The position numbers and the translations under genes are program-made. A stretch of 12,794 nucleotides of DNA, from contig JAHLBL010000024.1 in NCBI GenBank assembly GCA_020625635.1, positions 1 through 12,794 on the forward strand, in the 5' to 3' direction. Every line of letters begins with the position of its first letter. Position 1 is the stretch's first letter. Source of the stretch: a bacterium. GTDB lineage: Bacteria; Bacillota; Clostridia; Oscillospirales; Acutalibacteraceae. Positions 1-7,252 of the stretch are shown piece by piece. The notes beneath the pieces were generated by a model. It saw only the letters and a program-made list of their open reading frames with translations. It did no database searches and was not told where the DNA came from.

Positions 1-79
1 CTGATTATTTGTACAATCTGACGAAAAATCTTGCTTCGCAATTCGCACACCTGCATTGTGCGGTCTTGCCTTAAAGAAA
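1..79. other. Region downstream of the operon
   Basis: No gene is visible here. A six-base inverted repeat, CGCACA at 44-49 and TGTGCG at 57-62 with a seven-base loop, could form a hairpin in the operon transcript. No T-run follows it directly; the nearest, ATTTTT on the minus strand, is about 15 bases further on. A standard intrinsic terminator is therefore not supported, and the operon may continue beyond the left edge. Confidence 0.35.
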
Positions 80-1396
80 TCAATTATACTGAATCTGAAC
101 CGATATTGTATTCAAATCCTTTTTCGACATCACCTTGCTTGAAAGTGACAGCGCGTCGTAGCCGAGAATTGAATTAGCTGATTTAATATATTCGGAAAAG
201 CCGTAAATATCTGTGCTGAACAGCTGATAATAAACATTATCGTAATCCAGATATTCGGGATTTACATATATATAGAACATCGTCTCTCCCAAAGTCGCCG
301 CCTGCGAAAGGTCTGTCGCGATATCATTGTCCTGCATATCGCGCAGCTCGGTACCCATATATCTGTAATAATTGTATTTTGTGGCTGTACACTTCGGAAT
401 AACGATATTAAACGCGATAAGGGTATCGTCCTCGTCTCTGAGCACGTCCTCGGTGGACTCGGAGAGCATCGGAGAGAACGAATGAGATTTTCTGAAAATC
501 TCCTCTGTCTGGTTAAAGCAGTCGTACATATTGACGTCGTCGGTATCGTCCCACGTCACGTCGGTATGATACCATTTTCCGCCGATTTTTACAGCGTTCC
601 ATATGTGATCGACTACGGAGCTCTCCTCCACGGAACCCTTGATTGTAACGGACGGGATCCCGCAGCATTTCAGAAGGAGCTGAAACGCCTTTGTATAGCC
701 CTCACATACAGCCTTCTGTTCTACGAGACAGCCGTATGCAGTGTAAGGATCGTCGTCAACGGAATCATCGGCATTTTCAATATATTTGCAGTTCTTCACA
801 AGATAGTCGTGAAGATAAAGCTCGCGCTCAAATTCGGACATATCTTCCTCAAGACCGCTCAGAACGTCGCTAACAACGGCGTTAAGCTGTTTTCGGCGTT
901 TTTCGTAGGTTTTCTGGCTCATAGTGCTTTGCATGGTAAGCGTGAAGGTCGAGCCCGAATATGAGTAGGTGTAATAGCTGTCGATCCAGAAAATCTGGGG
1001 ATTATCAAGGAAAACCGCAGCTCTCGTATGAGCGATATCCAGATCGGACAGAGTACATTCATATAATGTGAACGGCTCCATATAATAGCTCTTGCGCGAG
1101 GCGTCCTCGTCGATTTCATCGGTGATAAGCGTGCAGTTATCTATTATATCAAAGTAAAGCCTGCGCTGGGATTCGGTCGTCAGAGTATTGAAGCCGTAAC
1201 CGAGCTCGAGCTCTTCATAATAAGGCGATAACACGATATCGTCCTTGTTTTGTGATTTATCGACCTTAATCGAGTTTGATTTATTGGTGTTCTTCTTCTC
1301 CGTGACCTTCGATGAAGTGATTACGTTGAAATCAGAGCAGGATGAGAGCAACACCGCACAAACTGCGATAATCAGAATTATAATTCTTTTATGCAA
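80..1396 (-). CDS. Transglutaminase-fold lipoprotein
   Basis: This 438-residue protein is probably anchored outside the membrane. Residues 1-20 form a lipoprotein signal: a basic start, a hydrophobic stretch, then lipobox LSSC with Cys20 as the predicted lipidated residue. A polar linker (about 21-60) follows. The transglutaminase-like core lies near residues 165-300 and has a complete Cys-His-Asp triad: C231 in AVCEGY, H264 in DHIWN and D279 in HTDVTWDD. The family includes cross-linking enzymes and cysteine peptidases, so the reaction cannot be told from sequence. The C-terminal 130 residues match nothing I recognise. The start is TTG at 1394-1396, supported by AAAGAGG eight bases upstream; no better ATG is visible. 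It begins 13 bp after the tsaD stop, so it is the last gene of the alr operon. It resembles the truncated gene at the right edge (shared CEGY, H-hydrophobic-WN and WYH-DVT blocks). The fold is confident; the biological role is unknown. Confidence 0.88.
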   Translation of the reverse strand: MHKRIIILIIAVCAVLLSSCSDFNVITSSKVTEKKNTNKSNSIKVDKSQNKDDIVLSPYYEELELGYGFNTLTTESQRRLYFDIIDNCTLITDEIDEDASRKSYYMEPFTLYECTLSDLDIAHTRAAVFLDNPQIFWIDSYYTYSYSGSTFTLTMQSTMSQKTYEKRRKQLNAVVSDVLSGLEEDMSEFERELYLHDYLVKNCKYIENADDSVDDDPYTAYGCLVEQKAVCEGYTKAFQLLLKCCGIPSVTIKGSVEESSVVDHIWNAVKIGGKWYHTDVTWDDTDDVNMYDCFNQTEEIFRKSHSFSPMLSESTEDVLRDEDDTLIAFNIVIPKCTATKYNYYRYMGTELRDMQDNDIATDLSQAATLGETMFYIYVNPEYLDYDNVYYQLFSTDIYGFSEYIKSANSILGYDALSLSSKVMSKKDLNTISVQIQYN

Positions 1397-1404
1397 TTAA
1401 AATA

Positions 1405-1411
1405 CCTCTTT
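1405..1411 (-). promoter_or_regulatory. RBS fixing a TTG start
   Basis: On the minus strand this reads AAAGAGG, eight bases before TTG. It overlaps the TAA stop of tsaD (1410-1412), which suggests coupled translation of the lipoprotein with tsaD. Confidence 0.75.
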
Positions 1412-2420
1412 ATCGGTAATCTATCGGCAAAGTAGCGACGGCGTTAAGACTAAGGTCGGCGATATTGCCGTCGAGAAATTCATAGTAAGCCTGAGCTCCG
1501 ACCATAGCGGCATTGTCGGTACAAACGCTCTTATCGGGCATATAAAACCTGAATCCGCGCTTATTGCTCTCCTCGCTCAGACGCTTTCTCAGCAGAGAAT
1601 TTGCCGAGACGCCGCCCGCGACAACAAGCGTTTTTACACCGTATTCCTCACACGCTCTCATAAAATTAGAGACAAGCAGCTCGACAACCGCGCTGCGGAA
1701 TGAGGCGCAAATATCCTCTTTCGGAATCGGTTCTCCGCGCTGTTCAAGGTTATGAATAAGATTGATCACAGCGGTTTTCAAGCCCGAAAAACTGAAATCA
1801 TACGGCGCGTCGTGAACGACGGGACGCGGAAACTTAAACGCGTCGGGATTGCCGAGTTCGGCAACCTTGTCCATCATTATGCCGCCGGGATAAGGCATAC
1901 CCATTACTCTCGCGGCTTTATCAAACGCCTCGCCCGCCGCGTCGTCACGGGTTCTGGCAATTACTTTCATTTTTGTGTAGTCCTCAACAAGAACGATATG
2001 GCTGTGACCGCCGCTTACGACAAGGCACATAAAAGGAGGCTTTAGATCCTTGTGTGTTATGTAATTTGAGGCTATATGACTGCGAAGGTGATGAGTCGGC
2101 ACAAGCGGCTTTCCTGTCGCGAGTGATAAGCCCTTCGCGAAATTAACGCCGACAAGCAGAGCTCCTATAAGCCCCGGGGCGTGAGTAACGCCGATAGCGT
2201 CGATATCATTGATTGTAAGCCCTGCGTCATCGAGAGCCTTCCGAACTACCGGTACTATAGCTTCGGCGTGACGGCGTGAGGCGATTTCGGGAACTACTCC
2301 GCCGTACAGCTTATGCTCCTCGACCTGAGAGGCTATTACCGAGGAGAGAACTTCTCGTCCGTCCTCAACGACCGCAGCCGCGGTCTCGTCACAGGAGCTT
2401 TCTATAGATAATATTTTCAT
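1410..2420 (-). CDS. tsaD: tRNA t6A threonylcarbamoyltransferase TsaD
   Basis: TsaD (formerly Gcp/YgjD) transfers the threonylcarbamoyl group from threonylcarbamoyl-AMP to A37 of ANN-decoding tRNAs, working in the cytoplasm with TsaB and TsaE. The 336-residue length is normal for the family. The ASKHA-type N terminus (ILSIESSCDET), the metal-binding pair H111/H115 in HHLRSH, the VSGGHS loop, the KAARVMG region and the C-terminal CTDNAAM motif are all present. The ATG start has GAAGGAAAG upstream. It begins 16 bp after rimI. Its partners tsaB and tsaE, often next to rimI and tsaD in other bacteria, are not in this window and must be encoded elsewhere. Identification is very secure. Confidence 0.98.
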   Translation of the reverse strand: MKILSIESSCDETAAAVVEDGREVLSSVIASQVEEHKLYGGVVPEIASRRHAEAIVPVVRKALDDAGLTINDIDAIGVTHAPGLIGALLVGVNFAKGLSLATGKPLVPTHHLRSHIASNYITHKDLKPPFMCLVVSGGHSHIVLVEDYTKMKVIARTRDDAAGEAFDKAARVMGMPYPGGIMMDKVAELGNPDAFKFPRPVVHDAPYDFSFSGLKTAVINLIHNLEQRGEPIPKEDICASFRSAVVELLVSNFMRACEEYGVKTLVVAGGVSANSLLRKRLSEESNKRGFRFYMPDKSVCTDNAAMVGAQAYYEFLDGNIADLSLNAVATLPIDYR

Positions 2421-2436
2421 ATACTTTCCTTCTTTT

Positions 2437-2874
2437 TTATTTGGTGAAAAATCTGGTCATTATAAGGGCGTCCTCAACAGGAAAGGAATAGTAAGCCTTT
2501 CTTATACCCGCATCCTCAAAGCCGAACTGCCTGTAAAGCGCGATAGCGGGGGAATTTGAGACGCGGACCTCGAGAGAGATAAAGCTGTATCTGCCGCTCA
2601 CGTAATCAATTAAGAACCGCATAAGCTCTCTTCCGACTCCCATACGTCGGAACTCGGGAGAAACGGCTATATTAGTTAGATAACCGTCCTCGCCGTAATC
2701 ACTGAGCAGACAGTAACCCGTAATCTTATCCCCTTCCCTTGCGGCGAAAAACACATCGCTGGGATTATCGAAGGACGCGCGGATACTCGCTTCACTCCAC
2801 GGATGCGTGAAGGAGCGGTTCTCAATCTCACAAATTCGGGGAATATCCGATTCCGAAATTTTGGAAACAATCAT
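2437..2874 (-). CDS. rimI: RimI-family protein N-terminal acetyltransferase
   Basis: This is a GNAT-fold acetyltransferase of 145 residues, the usual RimI length. RimI acetylates the N-terminal amine of ribosomal protein S18 (and some other proteins) using acetyl-CoA. The acetyl-CoA-binding segment FRRMGVG lies at 75-81, followed by a helix. The catalytic candidates are E102 in LEVR and Y114 in ALYRQFGF, in the positions expected for RimI. Its ATG overlaps the TGA of the upstream phosphatase (ATGA at 2871-2874), and its own ribosome site is weak (AAAAGAAA), so translation is probably coupled. The rimI-tsaD order is common in bacteria and supports the RimI name. The exact acetylated substrate in this organism is inferred. 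Confidence 0.93.
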   Translation of the reverse strand: MIVSKISESDIPRICEIENRSFTHPWSEASIRASFDNPSDVFFAAREGDKITGYCLLSDYGEDGYLTNIAVSPEFRRMGVGRELMRFLIDYVSGRYSFISLEVRVSNSPAIALYRQFGFEDAGIRKAYYSFPVEDALIMTRFFTK

Positions 2875-3299
2875 ATTTCTTTTAAAGCATTTTCAACTGC
2901 ATCTTTTATCATATCGCGGCACTGTCTGTAAACGACGATGTCGCCGCCGTACGGATCGGGAACTCCGCCCTCCTCCGTATCAAGTACACTGATTTTGTAC
3001 GGATTCGCGCCCAAAGCAACCAGCGCGGACTTATGACGTGTGGTCATTGTAAAAATAGCGTCATATGTCGACAGGTCAAGGTCGCGTACATTGGTGGTGC
3101 GGTATCGGGAGATATCCACACCGATTTCCTTACAAACAGCCACAGCGTTTTCAGAGACGGGCTGACCTGACTTTGTGGATAGTCCGGCGCTGTCTGTTCT
3201 TATGGGCAGTCTGCGGTCAAAGGCAATTTTCTCTAGGATTCCCTGTGCCATAGGACTGCGGCAGGTGTTGCCTGTGCAAACAAACAATACATTTTTCAT
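2871..3299 (-). CDS. Low-MW phosphatase, YwlE-like (arginine phosphatase candidate)
   Basis: This 142-residue cytoplasmic phosphatase belongs to the low-molecular-weight protein-tyrosine-phosphatase family. The P-loop is CTGNTCRS, with nucleophile C8, R14 and S15; the general acid is D115 in PDPYGGD. The residue after Gly-Asn is Thr12. In B. subtilis YwlE a Thr at this place favours phospho-arginine, whereas tyrosine phosphatases usually have Ile there. The C-terminal DPYGG...Y..CRD pattern also resembles YwlE. I therefore favour a protein-arginine phosphatase that reverses McsB-type arginine phosphorylation; no mcsB is in the window. I chose ATG 3297-3299 because GAAAGAAGG lies seven bases upstream and the family begins at about this point. 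A longer in-frame start at 3374 would run into polA and add residues unlike the family. It lies 31 bp after polA and overlaps rimI by four bases. Confidence 0.9.
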   Translation of the reverse strand: MKNVLFVCTGNTCRSPMAQGILEKIAFDRRLPIRTDSAGLSTKSGQPVSENAVAVCKEIGVDISRYRTTNVRDLDLSTYDAIFTMTTRHKSALVALGANPYKISVLDTEEGGVPDPYGGDIVVYRQCRDMIKDAVENALKEI

Positions 3300-3306
3300 A
3301 TAAATA

Positions 3307-3315
3307 CCTTCTTTC
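3307..3315 (-). promoter_or_regulatory. RBS of the YwlE-like phosphatase
   Basis: On the minus strand this reads GAAAGAAGG, seven bases before ATG 3299-3297. It decides the start in favour of the 142-residue form over an extended one that would overlap the end of polA. Confidence 0.8.
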
Positions 3316-3330
3316 ATCAAGAAGCAAAAA

Positions 3331-5871
3331 TTATTTAGCGTCGTACCATGTCTCGCCGACTGACGCCTCGGCAATCAGCGGAACACTGAGGCTGACCGCC
3401 TTCTCCATCTCCTCCTGAAGAAGCATGGTGACCCGCATAGCCTCATCGGCGGGAGCTTCAACAATCAGCTCATCGTGAACCTGTAAAATCAGCCGTGAGG
3501 ATAAGCCCTCGGCTTTTATACGATTGTCGACATTTACCATCGCAATTTTAATTATATCGGCGGCAGTACCCTGAATCGGCATATTGCGCGCTACACGCTC
3601 ACCAAAGGCTCTCGTGTTGAAGTTGCCTGTAGTGAGCTCGGGCAGGTATCTGCGTCTGCCGAACATCGTCACAGCATAGCCTCTCTCACGAGCCTGCTCA
3701 ACGATACTCTTCATATAGCTATCAATCCCGCTGTAATGAGCAAGGTAGGACTTTATATATCCCGAAGCCTCACGTGTCGATACATTTATATCCTTGCCGA
3801 GAGAGAACGCGCCTATTCCGTAAACGATACCGAAGTTGACAGCCTTCGCCCTGGAACGCATCTGAGGCGTAACCATCTCGGGCGGCATATTGAACACCTG
3901 AGAAGCTGTTATAGTGTGGATATCAAGGTTGTTTCTGAACGCGTCGATCATATTTTTGTCGCCAGACAGGTGCGCGAGTACTCTCAGCTCAATCTGGCTG
4001 TAGTCCGCGTCAATAAGCACGCAGCCTTCTTTTGCCACAAAGAACTTGCGCATTTCGCGTCCGAGCTCTGTACGAACAGGGATGTTCTGGAGATTCGGCT
4101 CCGTGGAGCTGATCCTTCCCGTGCGCGTCTCAGTCTGATTGAAGCTCGAGTGAATTCTTCCGTCGGGAGCGATAACCTTGAGCAAGCCGTCGCAGTAAGT
4201 CGATTTCAGCTTAGCGAGCGTGCGGTAATTGAGCACCATATCTACAACGGGATAACTGTAGCGCAAGCCCTCGAGCACATCGGCGTTGGTAGAATATCCG
4301 CTTTTCGTTTTCTTTTTCGCGGGAATACCCATCTTTTCAAAAAGCGCGACGCCGAGCTGCTTAGGGGAATTGATATTGAATTCAAAGCCCGCCTGATCGT
4401 AAATCTCGTTTTTCAGATTCTCAATCTGGACGGCGAGCATTTCGCCGTATTTCTCAATACCTTCTTTATCAACGGAAAAGCCGACGTTTTCCATCTTCGC
4501 GAGCACATTCGCAAGCGGTATCTCAATATCATTGAGCAGCGACGTCATATCCTTGTCGTCAATATCGGCAAGAACCTTTTTTGTAAGCTCAGGCATAACC
4601 GCGACAGCGGAATATAATTCCATATCAGAATTATCAGATACAGGCTGCTCAATCTGATAAGCCGCGCAGAGGTTGTCAAGGCTGTACGAGGAGGAAGACG
4701 GTCTGAGAAGATATGCGGCTAAAAGCAAATCGGTGACAAGCCCTTTTATCTCGAAACCGTTCTTATCCGCGTAAGCAAACAGCGGCTTGCTGTCGAACGT
4801 GTACTTTTTTACTTTTTCATCAGCTAAAAGCTTTCTGACGCATTGAGCGTCATTCAGAATGAGCACCTCACCCTCGCCTGCGGCAGCTAGTGAAATCCCG
4901 TCATCGAACCGAGCAGTAAAGTATAATTCCTTTTCGGAATAATCATCAATGTTTCTTACCGAGAATGTCTTTTTTTCAACATTTTCGGATGGGCTGTCGT
5001 TCTGAGAGGACAATTCCTTTAGCTTCATAGCGTCAATCAGCTTAAACAGCTCGAGAGAGCCCATAAAACGAATTGCTTCGTCAATATCCTCGGGCTCGAC
5101 CTTATAGGAATCAAGGTCGGTATCAATGGGAATATCGCGTTTTATTTCGCCGAGCATACGGCTCATAAACGCCTGTTCGCGTGAGTCCTTCAGTTTTTTG
5201 CGGACTCCGTCCTTTATATCAATTGTATCTATATTTTCATATATATAGTCGAGATCGTTAAAGCGCTGAATCAAGTCCGAAGCGCCCTTCTCGCCTATTC
5301 CCTTTACTCCGGGAATACAGTCGGATGCGTCTCCCTGAATAGCTTTGATATCAATTAGCTGTAAGGGAGCTACGCCGTATACCTCACGAATCTTTTCGGG
5401 AGTATACATTATATTACCCTTATTTGAAGCGAGGTCAACGGTTATGTTCTCTGTAACGAGCTGCAGGGAATCTCTGTCTCCCGTGGCAAGGTAACACTTA
5501 TCGCCGTTCTTTTCGGCGGAAAGCGAGAGTGTGCCGAGAATATCGTCGGCTTCATAGCCCTCACAGGTCACGAGCTTATAACCTAGAAGAACGAGCAGCT
5601 TTTTAAGCGGATCAACCTGAACGGCAAGCTCCTCGGGCATACCCTTGCGGTTAGCCTTGTAGCCGTCGTAAGCCTTGTGACGGAATGTGGGAGATTTCAG
5701 ATCAAAGGCGATCGCGACACGGTCGGGCGCGGTTTCGCTCTTAATTTTCTCAAGCATCGTAAGGAAGCCGTAAATCGCGTGAGTAGGCTGACCTGACTTG
5801 GTGCTGAGAGGTCTTATTCCGTAAAAAGCACGGTTCAGTATGCTGTTGCCGTCTACTACCAATAACGTCAT
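3331..5871 (-). CDS. polA: DNA polymerase I
   Basis: This 846-residue repair polymerase removes RNA primers and fills gaps. Residues 1 to about 290 form the 5'-3' (flap) nuclease: VDGNSILNRAF, YKANRK, EADD, TGDRD and the helix-hairpin-helix GVKGIGEKGA are visible. Residues about 300-460 correspond to the 3'-5' exonuclease domain, but its metal ligands are missing; for example, there is no DxE motif where FTARFDDG stands. Proofreading is therefore probably absent, as in Bacillus-type and Taq enzymes. Residues about 470-846 are the polymerase domain: motif A DADYSQIELR (near 621), the O-helix RAKAVNFGIVYG (near 675) and motif C QVHDELIVEAP (near 799). Its ATG overlaps the alr stop (ATGA at 5868-5871) and only a distant, weak ribosome site is present, suggesting translational coupling to alr. 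Confidence 0.98.
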   Translation of the reverse strand: MTLLVVDGNSILNRAFYGIRPLSTKSGQPTHAIYGFLTMLEKIKSETAPDRVAIAFDLKSPTFRHKAYDGYKANRKGMPEELAVQVDPLKKLLVLLGYKLVTCEGYEADDILGTLSLSAEKNGDKCYLATGDRDSLQLVTENITVDLASNKGNIMYTPEKIREVYGVAPLQLIDIKAIQGDASDCIPGVKGIGEKGASDLIQRFNDLDYIYENIDTIDIKDGVRKKLKDSREQAFMSRMLGEIKRDIPIDTDLDSYKVEPEDIDEAIRFMGSLELFKLIDAMKLKELSSQNDSPSENVEKKTFSVRNIDDYSEKELYFTARFDDGISLAAAGEGEVLILNDAQCVRKLLADEKVKKYTFDSKPLFAYADKNGFEIKGLVTDLLLAAYLLRPSSSSYSLDNLCAAYQIEQPVSDNSDMELYSAVAVMPELTKKVLADIDDKDMTSLLNDIEIPLANVLAKMENVGFSVDKEGIEKYGEMLAVQIENLKNEIYDQAGFEFNINSPKQLGVALFEKMGIPAKKKTKSGYSTNADVLEGLRYSYPVVDMVLNYRTLAKLKSTYCDGLLKVIAPDGRIHSSFNQTETRTGRISSTEPNLQNIPVRTELGREMRKFFVAKEGCVLIDADYSQIELRVLAHLSGDKNMIDAFRNNLDIHTITASQVFNMPPEMVTPQMRSRAKAVNFGIVYGIGAFSLGKDINVSTREASGYIKSYLAHYSGIDSYMKSIVEQARERGYAVTMFGRRRYLPELTTGNFNTRAFGERVARNMPIQGTAADIIKIAMVNVDNRIKAEGLSSRLILQVHDELIVEAPADEAMRVTMLLQEEMEKAVSLSVPLIAEASVGETWYDAK

Positions 5872-7040
5872 ATCTTATACATCACTTCCGTAACTTTTTC
5901 GTGCTTTACATAGAATCTCGGAACACGCTTGGAGATATTGCATACAACCTCATAGTTGATGGTGTCCGCGCATACAGCGAGGTCGTCGGCTGTGCGCTCC
6001 CCGCAGGAGCCGCTTCCGAAAACGATTACCTCATCGCCTACCTTAACGTCTATATCCGTAACATCGATCATAGTCTGATCCATACAGATCCTGCCGACAA
6101 TATCGGCACGTTTGCCGTTTACTATCATATACCCGTTTTTCGCGTAGGCTCGGATAAAGCCGTCGGCGTATCCGATCGGAACAGTGGCGATTTTCATATC
6201 CTGCTCAGCGGTAAAGGTTCTGCCGTAAGAAATCGTCGCGCCCTTTTTCAGAGGTTTTACGTGAGCAATCGTCGTTTTCATCGTCATACAGGGCACGAGG
6301 TCCAGCCTGTCCTTCAGCTCAGGCGCGGGAGCAAGTCCGTACAGGATAATACCCGCGCGTACCATCGAGCTGTATGTATGAGGATAATCCTCGATCGCTC
6401 CCGAGTTGGAGCAGTGAACAATATCAAACGTAATATTATTTTCTTTTAAAGAATTAACAGTATGTGAAAAATTATAAAACTGCTTTTCGGTAAATTCTCT
6501 TCCGCTTTCGTCGCAGTCCGATACACAAAAATGTGTAAAAATACCTTCAACATCAAAGCAAGACTGTGAACAGACCTCTTTTATTTCTTCTATAGAATTA
6601 TTATCTCTGGGGAACTCCTGAACCATAAAACCTATACGGCTCATACCCGTATCAAGTCCAATGTGAACTTTAAGCTTAATTCCCTTTGAATAACATTTTT
6701 CAGCAAGGGATCCAGCATAATCGGCTGAAAAAACAGTCTGTGTAATGTTAAGCTGGCACAGTCTCGGAGCGTCCTCAACGGGAGTGTAGCCGAGAATAAG
6801 AATCGGCTTCTTTATATCATTAAGTCTGAGCTCTTCCGCCTCGTCAATATTGCTGACCGCAAAATAATCGGCTCCGAGCTTTTCGTAAAGCGATGCGAGA
6901 GCCACGGCTCCGTGACCGTAACCGTCAGCTTTTATCACGCAGCAGAGCTTTACATTACCGACTTTTTTCTTGATTGTACGGAAATTTTTCGCAGCGTTGT
7001 CGAGTGAAATTTCCGCCCATGTTCTTCTGACAATATCCAT
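5868..7040 (-). CDS. alr: Alanine racemase
   Basis: Alr is a PLP enzyme that interconverts L- and D-alanine, supplying D-Ala for peptidoglycan. The PLP lysine is K37 in VIKADGYGHG and the catalytic tyrosine is Y272 in ISYGRTF, on the two faces of the active site. PIGYADG and the CMDQTMIDVTD substrate/PLP region are also present. Length is 390 residues, normal for the family. I chose ATG 7038-7040 because AAGAAAGG lies seven bases upstream and the family begins with a short segment before RTWAEI. An in-frame ATG 30 bases further upstream would add ten unlikely residues. It is the first gene of the operon, behind the promoter at 7094-7122, and overlaps polA by four bases. Coupling of a wall-precursor enzyme to polA is unusual, but the family call is secure. 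Confidence 0.97.
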   Translation of the reverse strand: MDIVRRTWAEISLDNAAKNFRTIKKKVGNVKLCCVIKADGYGHGAVALASLYEKLGADYFAVSNIDEAEELRLNDIKKPILILGYTPVEDAPRLCQLNITQTVFSADYAGSLAEKCYSKGIKLKVHIGLDTGMSRIGFMVQEFPRDNNSIEEIKEVCSQSCFDVEGIFTHFCVSDCDESGREFTEKQFYNFSHTVNSLKENNITFDIVHCSNSGAIEDYPHTYSSMVRAGIILYGLAPAPELKDRLDLVPCMTMKTTIAHVKPLKKGATISYGRTFTAEQDMKIATVPIGYADGFIRAYAKNGYMIVNGKRADIVGRICMDQTMIDVTDIDVKVGDEVIVFGSGSCGERTADDLAVCADTINYEVVCNISKRVPRFYVKHEKVTEVMYKI

Positions 7041-7047
7041 AAAATCG

Positions 7048-7055
7048 CCTTTCTT
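7048..7055 (-). promoter_or_regulatory. RBS of alr
   Basis: On the minus strand this reads AAGAAAGG, seven bases before ATG 7040-7038. It supports the 390-residue start rather than the ATG 30 bases upstream. Confidence 0.75.
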
Positions 7056-7093
7056 CGCACAATTGCACAAACGGGCACAATATATTTGGATTA

Positions 7094-7122
7094 ATTATAA
7101 TATAAAATGTCACATTATTCAA
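7094..7122 (-). promoter_or_regulatory. Sigma-A promoter of the alr operon
   Basis: On the minus strand the -35 is TTGAAT (7122-7117), followed by a 17-base spacer and a perfect TATAAT (7099-7094). The predicted start near 7087 gives a leader of about 47 bases. The AT-rich surroundings and the absence of other strong promoter-like pairs within the operon support this as its main promoter. Confidence 0.8.
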
Positions 7123-7191
7123 TAAGATTAAAGAATTATTAAGAAGATAATTTGCCACATCTTACATTTGTTTTTTGTGTAAAATTAAATA

Positions 7192-7220
7192 TTGACGAAA
7201 AATATCAATTATGATAGAAT
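7192..7220 (+). promoter_or_regulatory. Sigma-A promoter of putP (extended -10)
   Basis: The -35 is TTGACG (7192-7197), the spacer is 17 bases, and the -10 is TAGAAT (7215-7220) preceded by TG at 7212-7213, the extended -10 arrangement. The predicted start near 7227 leaves a leader of about 26 bases. It is divergent from the alr promoter, with roughly 70 bp between the two -35 elements. Confidence 0.8.
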
Positions 7221-7240
7221 AAATTGTTGATTTTTTGACA

Positions 7241-7247
7241 GAGGAGG
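7241..7247 (+). promoter_or_regulatory. RBS of putP
   Basis: GAGGAGG lies five bases before ATG 7253. It fixes the start there; a TTG at 7235 in the same frame lies upstream of this site and would have no ribosome site of its own. Confidence 0.9.
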
Positions 7248-7252
7248 AAATT

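Noticed and set aside
44..62. Inverted repeat as terminator of the alr operon
   Set aside because: The stem is only six bases and no T-run follows it directly on the minus strand, so an intrinsic terminator is not supported.
482..964. A 160-codon plus-strand open frame with hydrophobic stretches inside the lipoprotein gene
   Set aside because: It is antisense to the transglutaminase core, with no ribosome site or independent support.
3300..3374. N-terminal extension of the YwlE-like phosphatase
   Set aside because: The extra 25 residues overlap the end of polA and are unlike the family, and a good ribosome site lies before the internal ATG at 3299.
3736..4617. A 293-codon plus-strand open frame inside polA
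   Set aside because: It is antisense to conserved polymerase motifs and its translation resembles no family. It is a codon-bias shadow of polA.
7191..7209. ATTGA...TCAAT inverted repeat over the putP -35
   Set aside because: The arms are only five bases with a nine-base centre in very AT-rich DNA; a chance match is likely.
7235..7252. TTG start six codons upstream for putP
   Set aside because: The GAGGAGG ribosome site lies downstream of this TTG and serves ATG 7253.
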